Source: Hymenopus coronatus (lineage: Eukaryota > Arthropoda > Insecta > Mantodea > Hymenopodidae). Taken from it: DNA of 64,000 nucleotides. The stretch spans positions 3,298,001-3,362,000 of the forward strand of contig CM060891.1 of assembly GCA_030762935.1 (NCBI GenBank), written 5' to 3'. Below the pieces are notes generated by a model, which made no database searches, was not told the origin of the DNA, and worked only from the letters and a program-made list of their open reading frames with translations. The translations under genes and the position numbers were made by a program. Positions 34,401 to 45,197 of this stretch are shown piece after piece; the first letter of the stretch is position 1, and each line of letters starts with the position of its first letter.

Positions 34401-34501
34401 TGACCTGGGACGGCCTCAACTAAAGCCGCGCTTCCTTGGGGGACTCACATGTGGGCAATCCCCTTTACCTTCTATTCTTTACAGTCATATTTTCTTCAAT
34501 T

Positions 34502-35265
34502 ACTTTCTCTACACGTACTATCTATATAATATATAGAAGCGGTATTGTATTGCTTCCAAAAATTCAATACCGAGATTTCACTTGCAAATTCACGTTTTAG
34601 CATTTTTGGAAAACGTCTGTGTGTTATGTGAAATAGGTAACTTGAAAACGAAAAGTCGGTAAAATACCAAACTTAGTATTTAAGTTTATTATCTTCCAAG
34701 GATGTGACACGAATATTTTGAGAAAAATCCCCCCACCCGAAACTATCCTTTACATGAAAAAAAAATCGAAAATTTTGATTTTCTTAAAAATGGCTCTAAC
34801 AATTTTGATTAAAGATATTTATATTGCAAATAAAATGTATATCTTGAATTTTCTGAAAGTAGACTCTAAAGACCTCTTCATTCTGAATGAATTAGGCTGA
34901 ATTTTGCGTAACTGGTAAACCACAAGAGATGTACAAAAACTTACTACACAAAAAATGTAGATAATGTTAAAACACACAACTTATGTCACATACGCTTTTT
35001 TTTTGTGTGGAGTTAACCATTTCCGAGATATTCCTTGTTATTTGTTTCAGTTTTAAAATGCTTAAAACTTTCACACACGGGTATCTGTGAACTTCTGACA
35101 ATGCATAGAAACGAATTTCATACACATGGCAACCAGCTCCTAATGTCGTTGTATACCATTATTTGTTTTCTACTTACAAGAAAGCATTTCTGTTAATGTT
35201 CGACTAGCATGAAGTACATAGATGAATAAGCTTTTTAACAGTAATTTGGTATACAAATGCGAAAT
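34502..35265 (-). mobile_element. HLE copy, TCTG tip lost
   Basis: Hairpin variant ACGTACTATCTATATAATAT; the body is complete to AACAGTAATTTGG. Confidence 0.82.
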
Positions 35266-35314
35266 TTGCATAGCATGATGATATTCTCATCAATTGATTT
35301 TTATAATGAAAAAA

Positions 35315-36153
35315 TCTTATGTGTTCCATTCACATGACTCTCTCTCTACATATCTGTAACAAATTATTGTTAATAAGCTTATTCTGCTATTTATTCATAC
35401 TAATCGAGAAAAATTGGCAGAAAGGATCTTATTACCTGCTTCGTTGTAAATAGAAGGGAAATAAGGGAGTGCAATAGGCTAAAGTGATAATCAAATGTTT
35501 TAAAAGCTGGTTGCTATGGGATTGAAGTACTTTTATTTGTATGGACAGGAGTTGACAAATTCCTGTATGAGAAAAGTATAAGTATTTTAAAATAATACCT
35601 CAAAAACGGTCAACTCCACGAAAAATGTATAAATCATAAATTGCGTGTTTTAACAAGCTCTGGATTTTTTGTGTGGTAAGTTTTTGTCTATGTTTAGTCT
35701 GATTGAATTTTGCAAGCCATGTCTTCAGAGGCTATTCCCAGAAAATTTAACATATACATTTTATTTCTCATTAAAAATATCTTAAATATAAAAGATTTTA
35801 ACCAAAATCGTTGGAGTCATTTTGGAAAACATCAAAATTTTTGAAACTTTTTCCATGTGAAGGGTAGTAGGGAGTGGCGGGATTTTCTTGAAAATCGCCA
35901 TGACTTCTTTGGAAGATACCAAACTAAAATTCCAAGTTTGTTATTTAACGGGGTTTTTTTTTTTTTTTTTTTCGTTTTTGAGCTATGCTGTCCACAGACA
36001 AACAGACACATACACACACATTTTTCTATATTTTTTTTAATTCAGTGTATGTCAAATCATGTAGATATTTCCGATGAAATCTCGGTATTGAATTTTTGGG
36101 TGCAATACAATACCTTTTCTATACACTAAGTAAATAGTACGTGTAGAGAAAGT
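35315..36153 (+). mobile_element. HLE copy, full length (839 bp)
   Basis: TCTTATGTGTTCC start after six A residues; hairpin CTATACACTAAGTAAATAGT; ends TAGAGAAAGT. A 19-T run lies at 35954-35972. Confidence 0.88.
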
Positions 36154-36430
36154 AAAAACGGTGTTTATTTTCAGGAAATATCGCCAGTGATATTCAGAGC
36201 ATCACTGAGTGACAACAGGGAATAGCTTCTGATACAAAACAGAACCATCTGTTAACGTATGCAGGAAGCTTCTGTTTCCTTCAAGTCATTGACCACATTT
36301 TTATGCATTTCAGTAGCAAATGGTAGCAGTTAAGCTTGGGCGGTACTTTCTCTTTGAACGTTTTTATGACAATGTCCGCTGAAAAAGTGAGTGCCATGTC
36401 CGGCATTTCACAAATTCCACCACAACAAAA
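36154..36430. other. Non-repeat spacer
   Basis: Nothing recognised. Confidence 0.3.
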
Positions 36431-36477
36431 CTTTAACTATTTTAAAACTGAAACAAATAACAAGAAATATCTTAAAG
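36431..36477 (+). mobile_element. HLE fragment next to SINE3
   Basis: About 47 bp of the TTAAAACTGAAACAAATAAC segment, cut by the SINE that follows. Confidence 0.55.
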
Positions 36478-36682
36478 CCCACCTGGGTAGCTTGCCTGTC
36501 TCATATTCAACAGGTCGTGAGTTCGAATCTCATTTAGGGTCAGTTACCGGATTAAGGTTTTCCCTTATCATGAGAAGACAAATGTCGAGTAACTTTAAGC
36601 TCCATTGACCCCCAGATCATTTCACCAATTTCATTCATCGTCCGATATGACCAACCAGGTTAAAGGACGTTAAACTGGAAAC
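36478..36682 (+). mobile_element. SINE3 copy (tRNA-derived), best preserved
   Basis: A-box region CCTGGGTAGCTTGCC, B box GAGTTCGAATCTC, then AGGGTCAGTTACCGGATTAA and TTTTCCCTTATC. It ends CGATATGACCAACCAGG and TTAAAGGACGTTAAACTGG with an A-rich tail, into which the next HLE has inserted. Confidence 0.8.
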
Positions 36683-36686
36683 AAAA

Positions 36687-37424
36687 ACTGATGTGTTCCA
36701 TTCACATGTCTTTCTCTACATTTCTTCAACAAATTATTGCTAGAAAACTTGTTCTTCTATTTACTTCATGCTAACCGAGATAAGCTTTAACAGAAATAGT
36801 CTTATTACTTGCTTCCTTGTAAGTAGGAGCGAAATAAGGGAGTGCCATAGGTTAAAGTGATAGTCAAAAGATGGCTCCTATGTGACTGAAGTTGCTTTGT
36901 TTATATGGACATGAATTGACAAATTCCTGTATGAGAAAAGTATAAGCTTTTTAAAACTGAAGCCAAAACCAAGAAATAACTCAAATATGATCAACTCCAC
37001 GAAAAAATTATATATTAAATAAATAGTGTGTTTTGTCGGGCTCTAATTTTTTTTGCGCGGTAAGTTTTTATCCATCTCTTACGGTTTAGCAGCTATATAA
37101 AATTCCGTAAAATTAATCCAGAACAAAGTAGTGTTCAGAGGCTATTCCCAGAAAATTCAAGATATATATTTTACTTGTCATGCAAAAATATCTTTGACAT
37201 AAGATGTTTTAATCTAAATCGTTAGTCATTTTTGAGAAAATAAAAATTGTCGGAACTTTTCCATGTAAAGAGTAGTTTGGGTGGAAGAAATTTCCTCAAA
37301 ATCTAAGTGTCCCTTCCTTGGAAGATATTAAACTTCAACACCAACTTTGGTATTTTACCGACGTTTCGTTTTTGAGTTATCGTGTTAAAAGACACACATA
37401 CACACAGGGACCTTTTGGTAAAAA
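36687..37424 (+). mobile_element. HLE copy truncated at the CTTTTGGTAAAAA site
   Basis: Starts ACTGATGTGTTCC after five A residues; ends at GACCTTTTGGTAAAAA, exactly where another HLE begins. Confidence 0.83.
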
Positions 37425-37815
37425 TCTTATATATTCCATTCACATGACTTTCTCTACATGTCTGTGACAGTCAAATCGCTTCAAGAACAGAAATAATCTT
37501 ATTACTTGCTTTCTTGTAAGTAGAAAAGAAATAAGGGAATACACTAGGATAAAGTGATAGTCAAATGTTTTAAAAGTTGGTCGTGATGTGGAACAATTGA
37601 GGTTCGGTTCGCTTTGCATACAGCTGTTTAAGAAAAATTATGCAGTTTAAAATTGAAATAAATAACAATGAATATCTCGAAAATTGTCAGCTCTACAAGA
37701 CAAACGTAAATGTGTTTAAGAGACATCTAAATTTTTCGAGAGGTAAGATTTTGCAAAAGTTATACAGAATGAAGAGATCTTCAGAGGTTATTCACTGAAA
37801 ATTCAAGATATATAT
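37425..37815 (+). mobile_element. HLE 5' half, head-to-tail
   Basis: TCTTATATATTCC start; CACTAGGATAAAG subfamily; stops after GAAAATTCAAGATATATAT where an inverted copy follows. Confidence 0.8.
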
Positions 37816-37821
37816 ATAATT

Positions 37822-38599
37822 ACTTTCTCTATATTTACTAAGTACATAATGTACAGAGAAGGTATTGTATTGACCCAAAAATTCGACACTAGAAAATTTG
37901 AATCTAGAAAAAGCATTTTCGAAAAAGATCAGTGTGGCTGTGTGTATGTGGTGTGTATTGGGGGGGGGAGCATTGCTCAAAAACGAAAAGTCCGTTAAAT
38001 AAAACTTGATATTTAAGTTCAGTATCTTCCAAGGATGCAACACGAAGATTTTCAAGAAAATCCCGGCACCTCCAATTACCCATTTCATGGAAAAGTTTTC
38101 GAAAATGTTGATTTTCTGAAAAATGACTAACGATTTTCATTAAAATATAGAATATTAAAGATATCTGCATCACAAATAAAATGTAAATTTTGAACTTCCT
38201 AGGACTAGCCCCTGAAGATCTCTTCATTCTGGATGCGTTTTGCAGAAGTTTGGATAACGGTTAAACCGTAAGAGAAAGACAAAAACTTACTACGCAAAAA
38301 ATGTAGATCTCGTTAAATACCCAATTTATATCCTACACATTTTTCTTATGGAGTTGACCATTTTCGAGATATTCTATGTTATTGGTTTTAGTTTTAATAT
38401 ACTTAAAACTCTTCTCATACGGAACTTGTCAATATTTTGCCACGCAAAGAAACGGCTTTCAATATTCCCTTCTACTTACAAGGAAGCAAGTAATGAGACA
38501 ATTTCTGTTAATGTTTATCTTGATTAGCATGACGTGGATAGATGAATAGTCTTATTAACAATAATTTGTTAGTAGATGTTGAGAAATTCATGTGAATGG
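37822..38599 (-). mobile_element. HLE copy, nearly full length
   Basis: Hairpin ATATTTACTAAGTACATAATG; a 10-G run at 37959-37968 at the microsatellite site; ends GAGAAATTCATGTGAATGG. Confidence 0.83.
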
Positions 38600-38605
38600 T
38601 TTTAT

Positions 38606-38800
38606 TTATCTTGAAATAACATTTCCGAGACATTCCTTGTTATTGGTTTAAATTTTAAAAGTCTTATGCTATTCTCAATTGGGAATAACTTATTCGTTTT
38701 TCCTTCTCATGGTTCAGTAAATACAACAGAATGTCACATAACAACCTCCTTTTAAAAGATTTGAGTATCGCTTTAGCGTAGTGTATTCGGTATAGGAATC
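38606..38800 (-). mobile_element. HLE fragment, old
   Basis: Diverged match to the CGAGACATTCCTTGTTATTGG to CACTTTAGCGTAGTGTATTC segment. Confidence 0.55.
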
Positions 38801-39070
38801 ACTAATATATCAAATAACATGAAGCAGATAGAAGTAAGAATAATGCGAGGAAGATAATGATATAAGGAAAACGAGTGAGAGGAGGATAAATGGCTGCTGT
38901 TACTTAAAACATTTCAAGATTATGTGATACCGCAATTGCAGAGTCGTGATTATCTTAATGCAAGTTGTGGGAGAATGCGGACTTACGTCACTAGGAGGAA
39001 TATGTTAAAATTCTGCTGCTCCTTGCTACGATCTCATTTCCAGACACACGCTGTCGCGCAACCAACTGCC

Positions 39071-39190
39071 ACTTTCTCTACTTCGTACACAGTATATGTA
39101 TATGTAGAGAAGGGATTGCATTCCACACAAAAATTCCATACCGAGATTTCATTGAAAACACGAGTTTTTAGGGTCCCCTGTATAAAAAAA
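39071..39190 (-). mobile_element. HLE hairpin-end fragment
   Basis: Hairpin plus the TTCCATACCGAGATTTC block, ending GGGTCCCCTGTATAAAAAAA at the start of an inverted HLE. Confidence 0.75.
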
Positions 39191-40422
39191 TCTTGTGTGT
39201 TTCATTCACATGACTTTCTCTAGCTGTTCTAAAACAAAATTTTATTAAAAAACTTATTCTTTTATCTGAGTTATGGTAATCGAGATAAACATTAACAGAA
39301 CTTGTCTTATTACTTGCTTCCTTGAAAGTAGCAGGGAATACACTAGGATAAAGTGATAATCAAATCCTTTATTATGTGCAAAAATTGAAGTTGGGTTTTC
39401 TTTGCATGGTCCGTTTAATTAGTTTAAAACTGAAATCAATAAAAACGAATATCTCGAAAGCGGTCTACTCTACAAGAAAAACGTAAAGGTGTGATATAAA
39501 TCGTGTGTTTTAACGCGATCTACATTTTGACTTTCTCTACATGTACTATATACATAGTGTATAGAGAAGATATTGTATTGTACCCAAAAATTCAATACCG
39601 AGATTTTACCGGAAATATATGTTTTAGGGCCCCCTGTATCCAAAAAAAGCATTTTCAGAAAAAGGTCCGTGTGTATGTCTGTGAACACGATAACTCAAAA
39701 ACGAAAAGTCAATAAATACCAAAGTTGGTATTTATGTTTAGAATCTTCCAGGGATGCGATACGAAGATTTTGAGAAAAATCCCCCAACCCCCGACTACCC
39801 TTTACATGGAACATTTTCGAAAATTTTGATTTTCTCAAAAATGGCTCTAACGATTTTGATTAAAATATCGTATACTAAAGATATTTACCTGACAAATAAA
39901 ATGTATATCTTGAATATTCTGGGAATAGCCTCTGAAGACTGCTTTATTCTGTATGAATTTTACGGAAATTTGCATAACTGCTAAACCGTAAGAGATGGAC
40001 AGAAATTTGCCACACAAAAATAAAATGTAGAGCACATTAAAACATACAATTTATGTTCTATACATTTTTTTTTCGTGGAGTTGATCGTTTTTGAGATATT
40101 CCTTGTTTTTGGTTTCTGCCACGAAAAACTTTCTCATACAGGAAACTGTCAACTCGTGTCCATACAAACAAAGGAACTTCAGTCACATAGCGACTTTCAC
40201 TTTAACCTATGCTACCCCCTTATTTAACTTCTACTTACAAGGAAGCAAGTAATAAGACTATTTTTTCTCGATGAGCATGAAGTAAATAGAAGCATAACAT
40301 TTTTAACCATCATTTGTTGCAGAGAAAGTCATGCGAATGGAGCACATCAGATTTTTTGTATAGTAAGTTTTTATCTATCTCTTACAGTTTAACCGTTATG
40401 CAAAATTCTACAAAACTCGTCC
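39191..40422 (+). mobile_element. HLE copy used as target by another HLE and by SINE2
   Basis: The 5' half runs 39191-39528 to CGCGATCTACATTTT, is interrupted by an opposite-strand HLE, then resumes at 40352 with TTTTTTGTATAGTAAGTTTT. It is cut again at AAAACTCGTCC (40412-40422) by a SINE2. Confidence 0.82.
39529..40351 (-). mobile_element. HLE copy nested cleanly in another HLE
   Basis: Full length, from GACTTTCTCTACATGTAC to GAGCACATCAGA. Both host flanks are known from the family consensus, so the insertion point in a T run and the absence of a target duplication can be read directly. The open frame 39754-39984 (+) is the recurring HLE frame. Confidence 0.9.
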
Positions 40423-40609
40423 TTTGTGGTAGTGTTTAACGCCCGCCTGATGATAAATGGAATAATGATGATGAAGCACCGGTGGAATGCGAAGGCGGGG
40501 AAAACCCGTACCTACGCCGCTTTGTCCACCACAAAGCTCACATGCGATGGCTGGGATCGAACCCGGGCCGTCTAGGTGAGAGGTGAATGGTCAATCCACT
40601 CACTCTGCC
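40423..40609 (-). mobile_element. SINE2 copy with 11-bp target duplication
   Basis: On the minus strand: degraded A-box head, B box GGGTTCGATCCC, TTTGTGGTGGACAAAG, CATTCCACCGG, and an end at CAAAG. Flanked by AAAACTCGTCC and AAAACTCATCC (one mismatch). Confidence 0.8.
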
Positions 40610-40623
40610 AAAACTCATCCAGA

Positions 40624-40724
40624 ATATGACTTTTGATAACTGGTAAATGTAAGAGATACACAAAAAAGGAATAAAAAAATGTAGATCTCGTTAAACCATA
40701 TAATATGTTGTGTCATACACTTTT
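40624..40724 (-). mobile_element. HLE fragment
   Basis: GATGACTTTTG-type block to TGTCATACAC, cut at the T run where the next copy begins. Confidence 0.6.
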
Positions 40725-41453
40725 ACTTTCTCTAGCATGTAAGTGAAATACATAGTACATAAAGAAGTTATTGCACCAAAAATTCGATACCGAAAAGTAA
40801 CTAGAAATACAAGTTTTCGAAGACTGTGCATCCAAAGAAAGTATTTTCTGAAAATAGTTGTTGTGAAGAACAAACTTCTTGATATTTAATTTCAAAGGAT
40901 GCGACACGAAAATCCCAAACACCAAAGTACTCTTTACATGGAGCATTTTTTTATTTTCTCAAAATCGCCCTTGATTTAAATACCGTATATCAAACATATT
41001 AAATGACAAACAAAATGTATATCTTGACCTTTTTGAGAATTTTCGCTGAAACCCATTTCATTTTGGATGACTTTTACATAACCGGTAAACCCAAAGATAG
41101 ACAAAAACTTATTGTACAAAACTATAGATGACTGGAGAGTTGACTCCCCCCCCCCAGATGTCCCGGGTTCGAGTCCCTGCTGTGGTAGAAATTTTTCTTT
41201 AACCAGAATTTTTCTCTATCACCCAGAGAGTCTGGAAGTGATTGTTCGTGTATTTAATGATATATAATTAAGCTAATATTTACTAATATAAAATTGTTTC
41301 AAAATTTAAAAGCCCCCGAAATGACCATATCAGTTAAAGAGGCTACACAAATGTTGATTTCATTTAAACACACAATTTGCGATGTACCTACATTTTATGT
41401 GGCAATAACCATTTCCGATACTCTTTATTATTGCTTTCAATTTTAAAACAGTT
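40725..41453 (-). mobile_element. HLE copy interrupted by SINE4
   Basis: Hairpin variant TAGCATGTAAGTGAAATAC; body compressed by deletions; interrupted at 41131-41345. Confidence 0.72.
41131..41345 (+). mobile_element. Probable tRNA-derived SINE (family 4)
   Basis: TCCCGGGTTCGAGTCCCTGC is an excellent B box with paired T-arm flanks. A 10-C run (41146-41155) replaces the upstream part. The AT-rich tail ends in CCCCCGAAATGACCATATC. No matching copy is present and no clear target duplication. Confidence 0.5.
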
Positions 41454-41461
41454 CAATTTTT

Positions 41462-41598
41462 ACTTTCTCTACACGTACTATCTGCATAGTGTATAGAGAA
41501 GGTATTGTAATGCACCCAAAAATACGATACCGAGATTTCACCGGAAGTACATGTTTTGGGTCCCCCTGAATAAAAAAAAAAACATTTTTAGAAACATA

Positions 41599-41644
<46 letters not shown>

Positions 41645-42364
41645 GACAGCAAAAACGAAAAACCCGTTAAATACCGAACTTAGTATTTAAGTTTGGTATC
41701 TTCCAAGGATGCGACACGAAGATTTTCAAGAAAATCTCCCCCACCCCAAAGCTACCCTTTACATGCAACTTTTTTCGAAAATTTAGATTTTCTCAAAAAT
41801 GGCTCTAACGATTTTGATTAAAATATCGTATATTGAAAATATTTACCTGACAAATAGCTCTAACAATTTTGATTAAAATATCGTACATTTAAGATATTTA
41901 CCTGATAAATATAATATATATCCTGAATTTTCTGGGAATAGCCTCTGAAGACCACTTTATTCTGGATGAATTTTACGGAATTTTGCATAACTGCTAAACC
42001 GTAAGAGATGGACAAAAACTTACCACACAAAAAATGTAGAACACGTTAAAACACACAATTTATGTTATACACATTTTTTTCGCGGTGTTGATCGTGTTTT
42101 AGATATGCCTTGTTTTTGGTTTCAGCTTTAACAAAACTTACTTTTCTCATACAGGAATTTGTCAACTCGTGTCCACACAAACAAAGGAACTTCAGTCACA
42201 TAGCAACCAGCTTTTGACTATCACTTTAACCTATGGTACTCATTTATTTCGCCTCTACTTACAGGGAGGCAAGTAATAAGAATTTCTGTTAATGCTTATC
42301 TTGATTATCATGAAGTAGATAGAAGAATAAGCTTTTGTAAGAATACGTAGAGAAAGTGACACAC
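41462..42364 (-). mobile_element. HLE copy, full length with 55-bp internal duplication
   Basis: Hairpin ACGTACTATCTGCATAGTG; a 39-bp TG run at 41602-41640; the GCTCTAACRATTTTGATTAA block repeated at 41802 and 41857; TCTG tip degraded. Confidence 0.85.
41602..41640. repeat. TG microsatellite at the HLE microsatellite site
   Basis: Pure TG tract between TCCG and CGTGGACAGC. Confidence 0.95.
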
Positions 42365-42834
42365 GAGAGCTACGATTCTAAACAAAGGAACGCTGCTTTG
42401 GGCTGAGACCCATGGACATGTACCACTGTTGCCCTGACCACCTCTGTTTGCTCTAACGCACCACATTTTGCACCAATCTTTTGTAATCTCCGCCATGTTA
42501 AGGACAGGACTCACAAATAAAATATCTTTGTTTATAAGCCAGCGTGAAATTTATGTGCAGCCTGGGAACCCACTTTCACAAAAGTCGCTGCTGCACACCT
42601 GCCACCAGAGGCGCTGCCGTCACAATTTATCGTGTGCCTTCTCTGAATGGAACAATCAATTTTTGGTTTTGCGCCATATTCAGACACAGATTTCCAAATC
42701 GTCGCAGCAGACGGCAAAGCCGGACTGGAAATGTTACAATGACAACATGCGCCTCGAGTGTTGCTCAAACCCTGCGCGCGATCATAGAGTTCAGTAAAAC
42801 CTTACTTACCTAACTCTTCAGTTTTCATTCGTAA
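42365..42834. other. GC-richer non-repeat segment
   Basis: Overlapping frames in both strands (42468-42813) have no known domain. CCACCAGAGGCGCTG near 42601 is one base short of a CTCF-type core. No gene supported. Confidence 0.3.
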
Positions 42835-42929
42835 TTTCCCTAGCTAGTGTAAGTATTATATTCCATCCAAAAATTTGATGTTTCACCGGAAACACCTCCT
42901 CGTTTTCAGACTTCCTGAATCAAAAAAAA
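42835..42929 (-). mobile_element. HLE hairpin-side fragment
   Basis: TTCCATCCAAAAATTTGATG to CCTGAATCAAAAAAAA, cut where an inverted HLE starts. Confidence 0.7.
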
Positions 42930-43599
42930 TCTGATGTGTTCCATTCACATGACTTTCTCTACATCTCTGCAACAAATTATTGTTAAAAAGCTAGCTTATG
43001 CTTCTATTTACTTCACGCTAATCGAGACAAAATTAACAGAAATAGTCTTATTACTTGCTTCCTTGTAAGTAGAAGCGAAATAAGGGAGTACCATAGGTTA
43101 AAGTGACAGTCAAAAGCTGGTTGCTATGTGACTGAAGTTCCTTTGTTTGTATGGACACGAGTTGGCAAATTCCTGTATGAGAAAAGTATAAGTATTTCTA
43201 AACTGAAATCATTAATAAGGGATAACTCCAAAACGGCGAACTCCAAGAAAAAAATGGCTATAACATAAATTGTGTGTTTTAACTGCTCTACATTTTTTGT
43301 GTGGTAAGTTTTTGTCCATCTCTTACGGTTTACCAGGTATGTAAAATTCCGTAAAATTGATCCAGAATAAAGGGGTCTAGGCTATTCCCAGAAAATTCAA
43401 GATGTACATTTTATAATATCAATATCATTAGAGCCATTTTTGAGAAAATCAAAATTTTCGAAAAAAGTTTCATGTAAAGGGTAGTTTGGGGTGGGGGGAT
43501 TTCTCTCAAAATCTTTGGTGTCGCATCCCTGGAAGATACTAAACTTAAATGCCAAGATTGGTATGTTACCGACTTTTCGTTTTTGAGTAATCGTGTTCA

Positions 43600-43637
<38 letters not shown>
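42930..43637 (+). mobile_element. HLE copy cut at its microsatellite
   Basis: TCTGATGTGTTCC start with the exact 22-nt lead before ACTTTCTCTACA; ends in an AC tract (43603-43635), beyond which an inverted HLE fragment follows. Confidence 0.88.
43603..43635. repeat. AC microsatellite at the HLE microsatellite site
   Basis: Pure AC tract after GTGTTCACAA. Confidence 0.95.
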
Positions 43638-44580
43638 TAGCCTCTTTATTCTTTTGTATAAGTTTTATATAACTGGTAAACCGTAAAAACTTACGGTTTA
43701 AAACTTACTACACAAATAAATGTAGATTTGGCTACAGCTCACAATTTGTCAATACAGTGTTTTGTAGAGTTAATCGTTTTCGAGATTTTCCGAGTTATTG
43801 ATTTCAGTTTTAAGGTACTTAACGACATAGGGAGACATCCTTATCGTCTCTATTTCGTTTACTCCTAGCGAGCAAACAGAACCAAATTTCAATTGTTTCA
43901 CTTAGCGACCAGCTTTTAAAACATTTGACTATCACTTTAACCTATGGTAGTCCCTTATTTCGCTTCTACTTACAAGAAAGCAAGTAATAAGACTGTTTAT
44001 CCTTATGTTTATCTCGATTAGCATGAAGTAATAGGTTCAACAAATGCTGCCTTTTTCTTCAACAACTCTTTATTTCTTCCACAAACAGAATTTGCACACA
44101 AATAATTTTCTTTAGTAATAATTCAGCTGTATACATTCTTTTCGACGTTCGCTGCGGCGCCGATATAGCTCGTTACGAAATTCCCGTCCAACTCACTCAA
44201 TTATTGCGCGCGTAGCATTCATTCCCACTGAACGCTGGGCAGCACTTTGTTGCTCTTTTTATACCTGTTGGTCACGAGAATCGAAATTTCCAGAAGCCGT
44301 CGCTTGTGCAGTGTTCACAAACTCACTCAGGCTTAACAATGCTCAGCTTCGACGTCAAAGAACCTCCCAACAGAACACGTGTCCACTGTAACAATCACAC
44401 CTGGATGTCAAAAATGCTTGCCGCGGTACAGGTACACAACGTATGTGTAACAATGTGTGCCAACAATTAGGTATGACTTACGAGGTAAGCCATACTCACA
44501 CGCTCGGCAATTAGTCTTTTGTAAGAAGTTTCTTTGCAGAGTATAGAAAATCATGTGAATGCACCACATCTGACTTTTGG
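43637..44580 (-). mobile_element. HLE copy interrupted by a solo LTR
   Basis: HLE body from AATAGCCTCTTTATTC to CATGAAGTAATAGG, then the LTR-like insertion, then AGTCTTTTGTAAGAAG to AATCATGTGAATGCACCAC. Confidence 0.75.
44044..44460 (-). mobile_element. Solo-LTR-like insertion
   Basis: 417 bp of unique sequence interrupts an HLE and is flanked by CAACAA on both sides (44038-44043, 44461-44466). Read on the minus strand it has a TATAAAAAG box (near 44256-44263), GTTCAGTGGG initiator-like sequence downstream and AATAAA (44069-44074) near its end: the U3-R-U5 order of a long terminal repeat. The duplication is probably 4-6 bp; the exact ends are ambiguous. No internal retroelement genes are present. 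Confidence 0.55.
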
Positions 44581-45197
44581 TGTCAGCAAGCTTCTTAACA
44601 TAAGTAGATATATTTAGGTGAAATCTGGATATCGAAATTATGACAACCGATGATTGTTCCACCACCAAAGGTATGCTATACTGGCAGGGGAGGTTAAAGA
44701 TATGTATGACTGAAATAAAATATAAATAAATAATTAATATTGCCAGCTTTTTCAGATTCTAATATTTTAACCCTGGATTCACAATACAGCTACGTTTTGA
44801 AATTGCCCTAGGTTTCTTTGTGTCACTTTTGGTTTAGGCTCCAATTTTATTTTGAATTTTGAATGTGTTGTTTTTGCCATAAAATATAATTTGTGTTTGA
44901 GAATTGAAAACATATGCTTAAATACATGTGGCAGTAAAATCTAGAGCAGTTCTTATTCATTGTGAACATGTACAACAAATTTTATTTGAGTAACAGAAAA
45001 ACTGCTCCACAAGGAATGTTTTACAGGAAGGAAAATATCAATAGTGAAAAAACTAGGAAAGATTTGAATGCATGGCTCACATTAAAGTCCACCAGATTGA
45101 TAAGCAGGACCCTCAGCTTTCCTTTTCCTCTCTTGTGCTGCTGCCTTTTCTTCTTGCATTGCTGTTTTTTTTTTTTTTCTGTTTAACTTCGTTTTTT
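44581..45197. other. Non-repeat AT-rich spacer
   Basis: A small HLE-like scrap (GGTGAAATCTGGATATCG) near 44616; otherwise nothing recognised. A T-rich run precedes the next HLE. Confidence 0.3.

Noticed and set aside
42590..42620. A CTCF binding site, CCACCAGAGGCGCTG
   Set aside because: It lacks one G of the core spacing and is a single occurrence; too weak to call.
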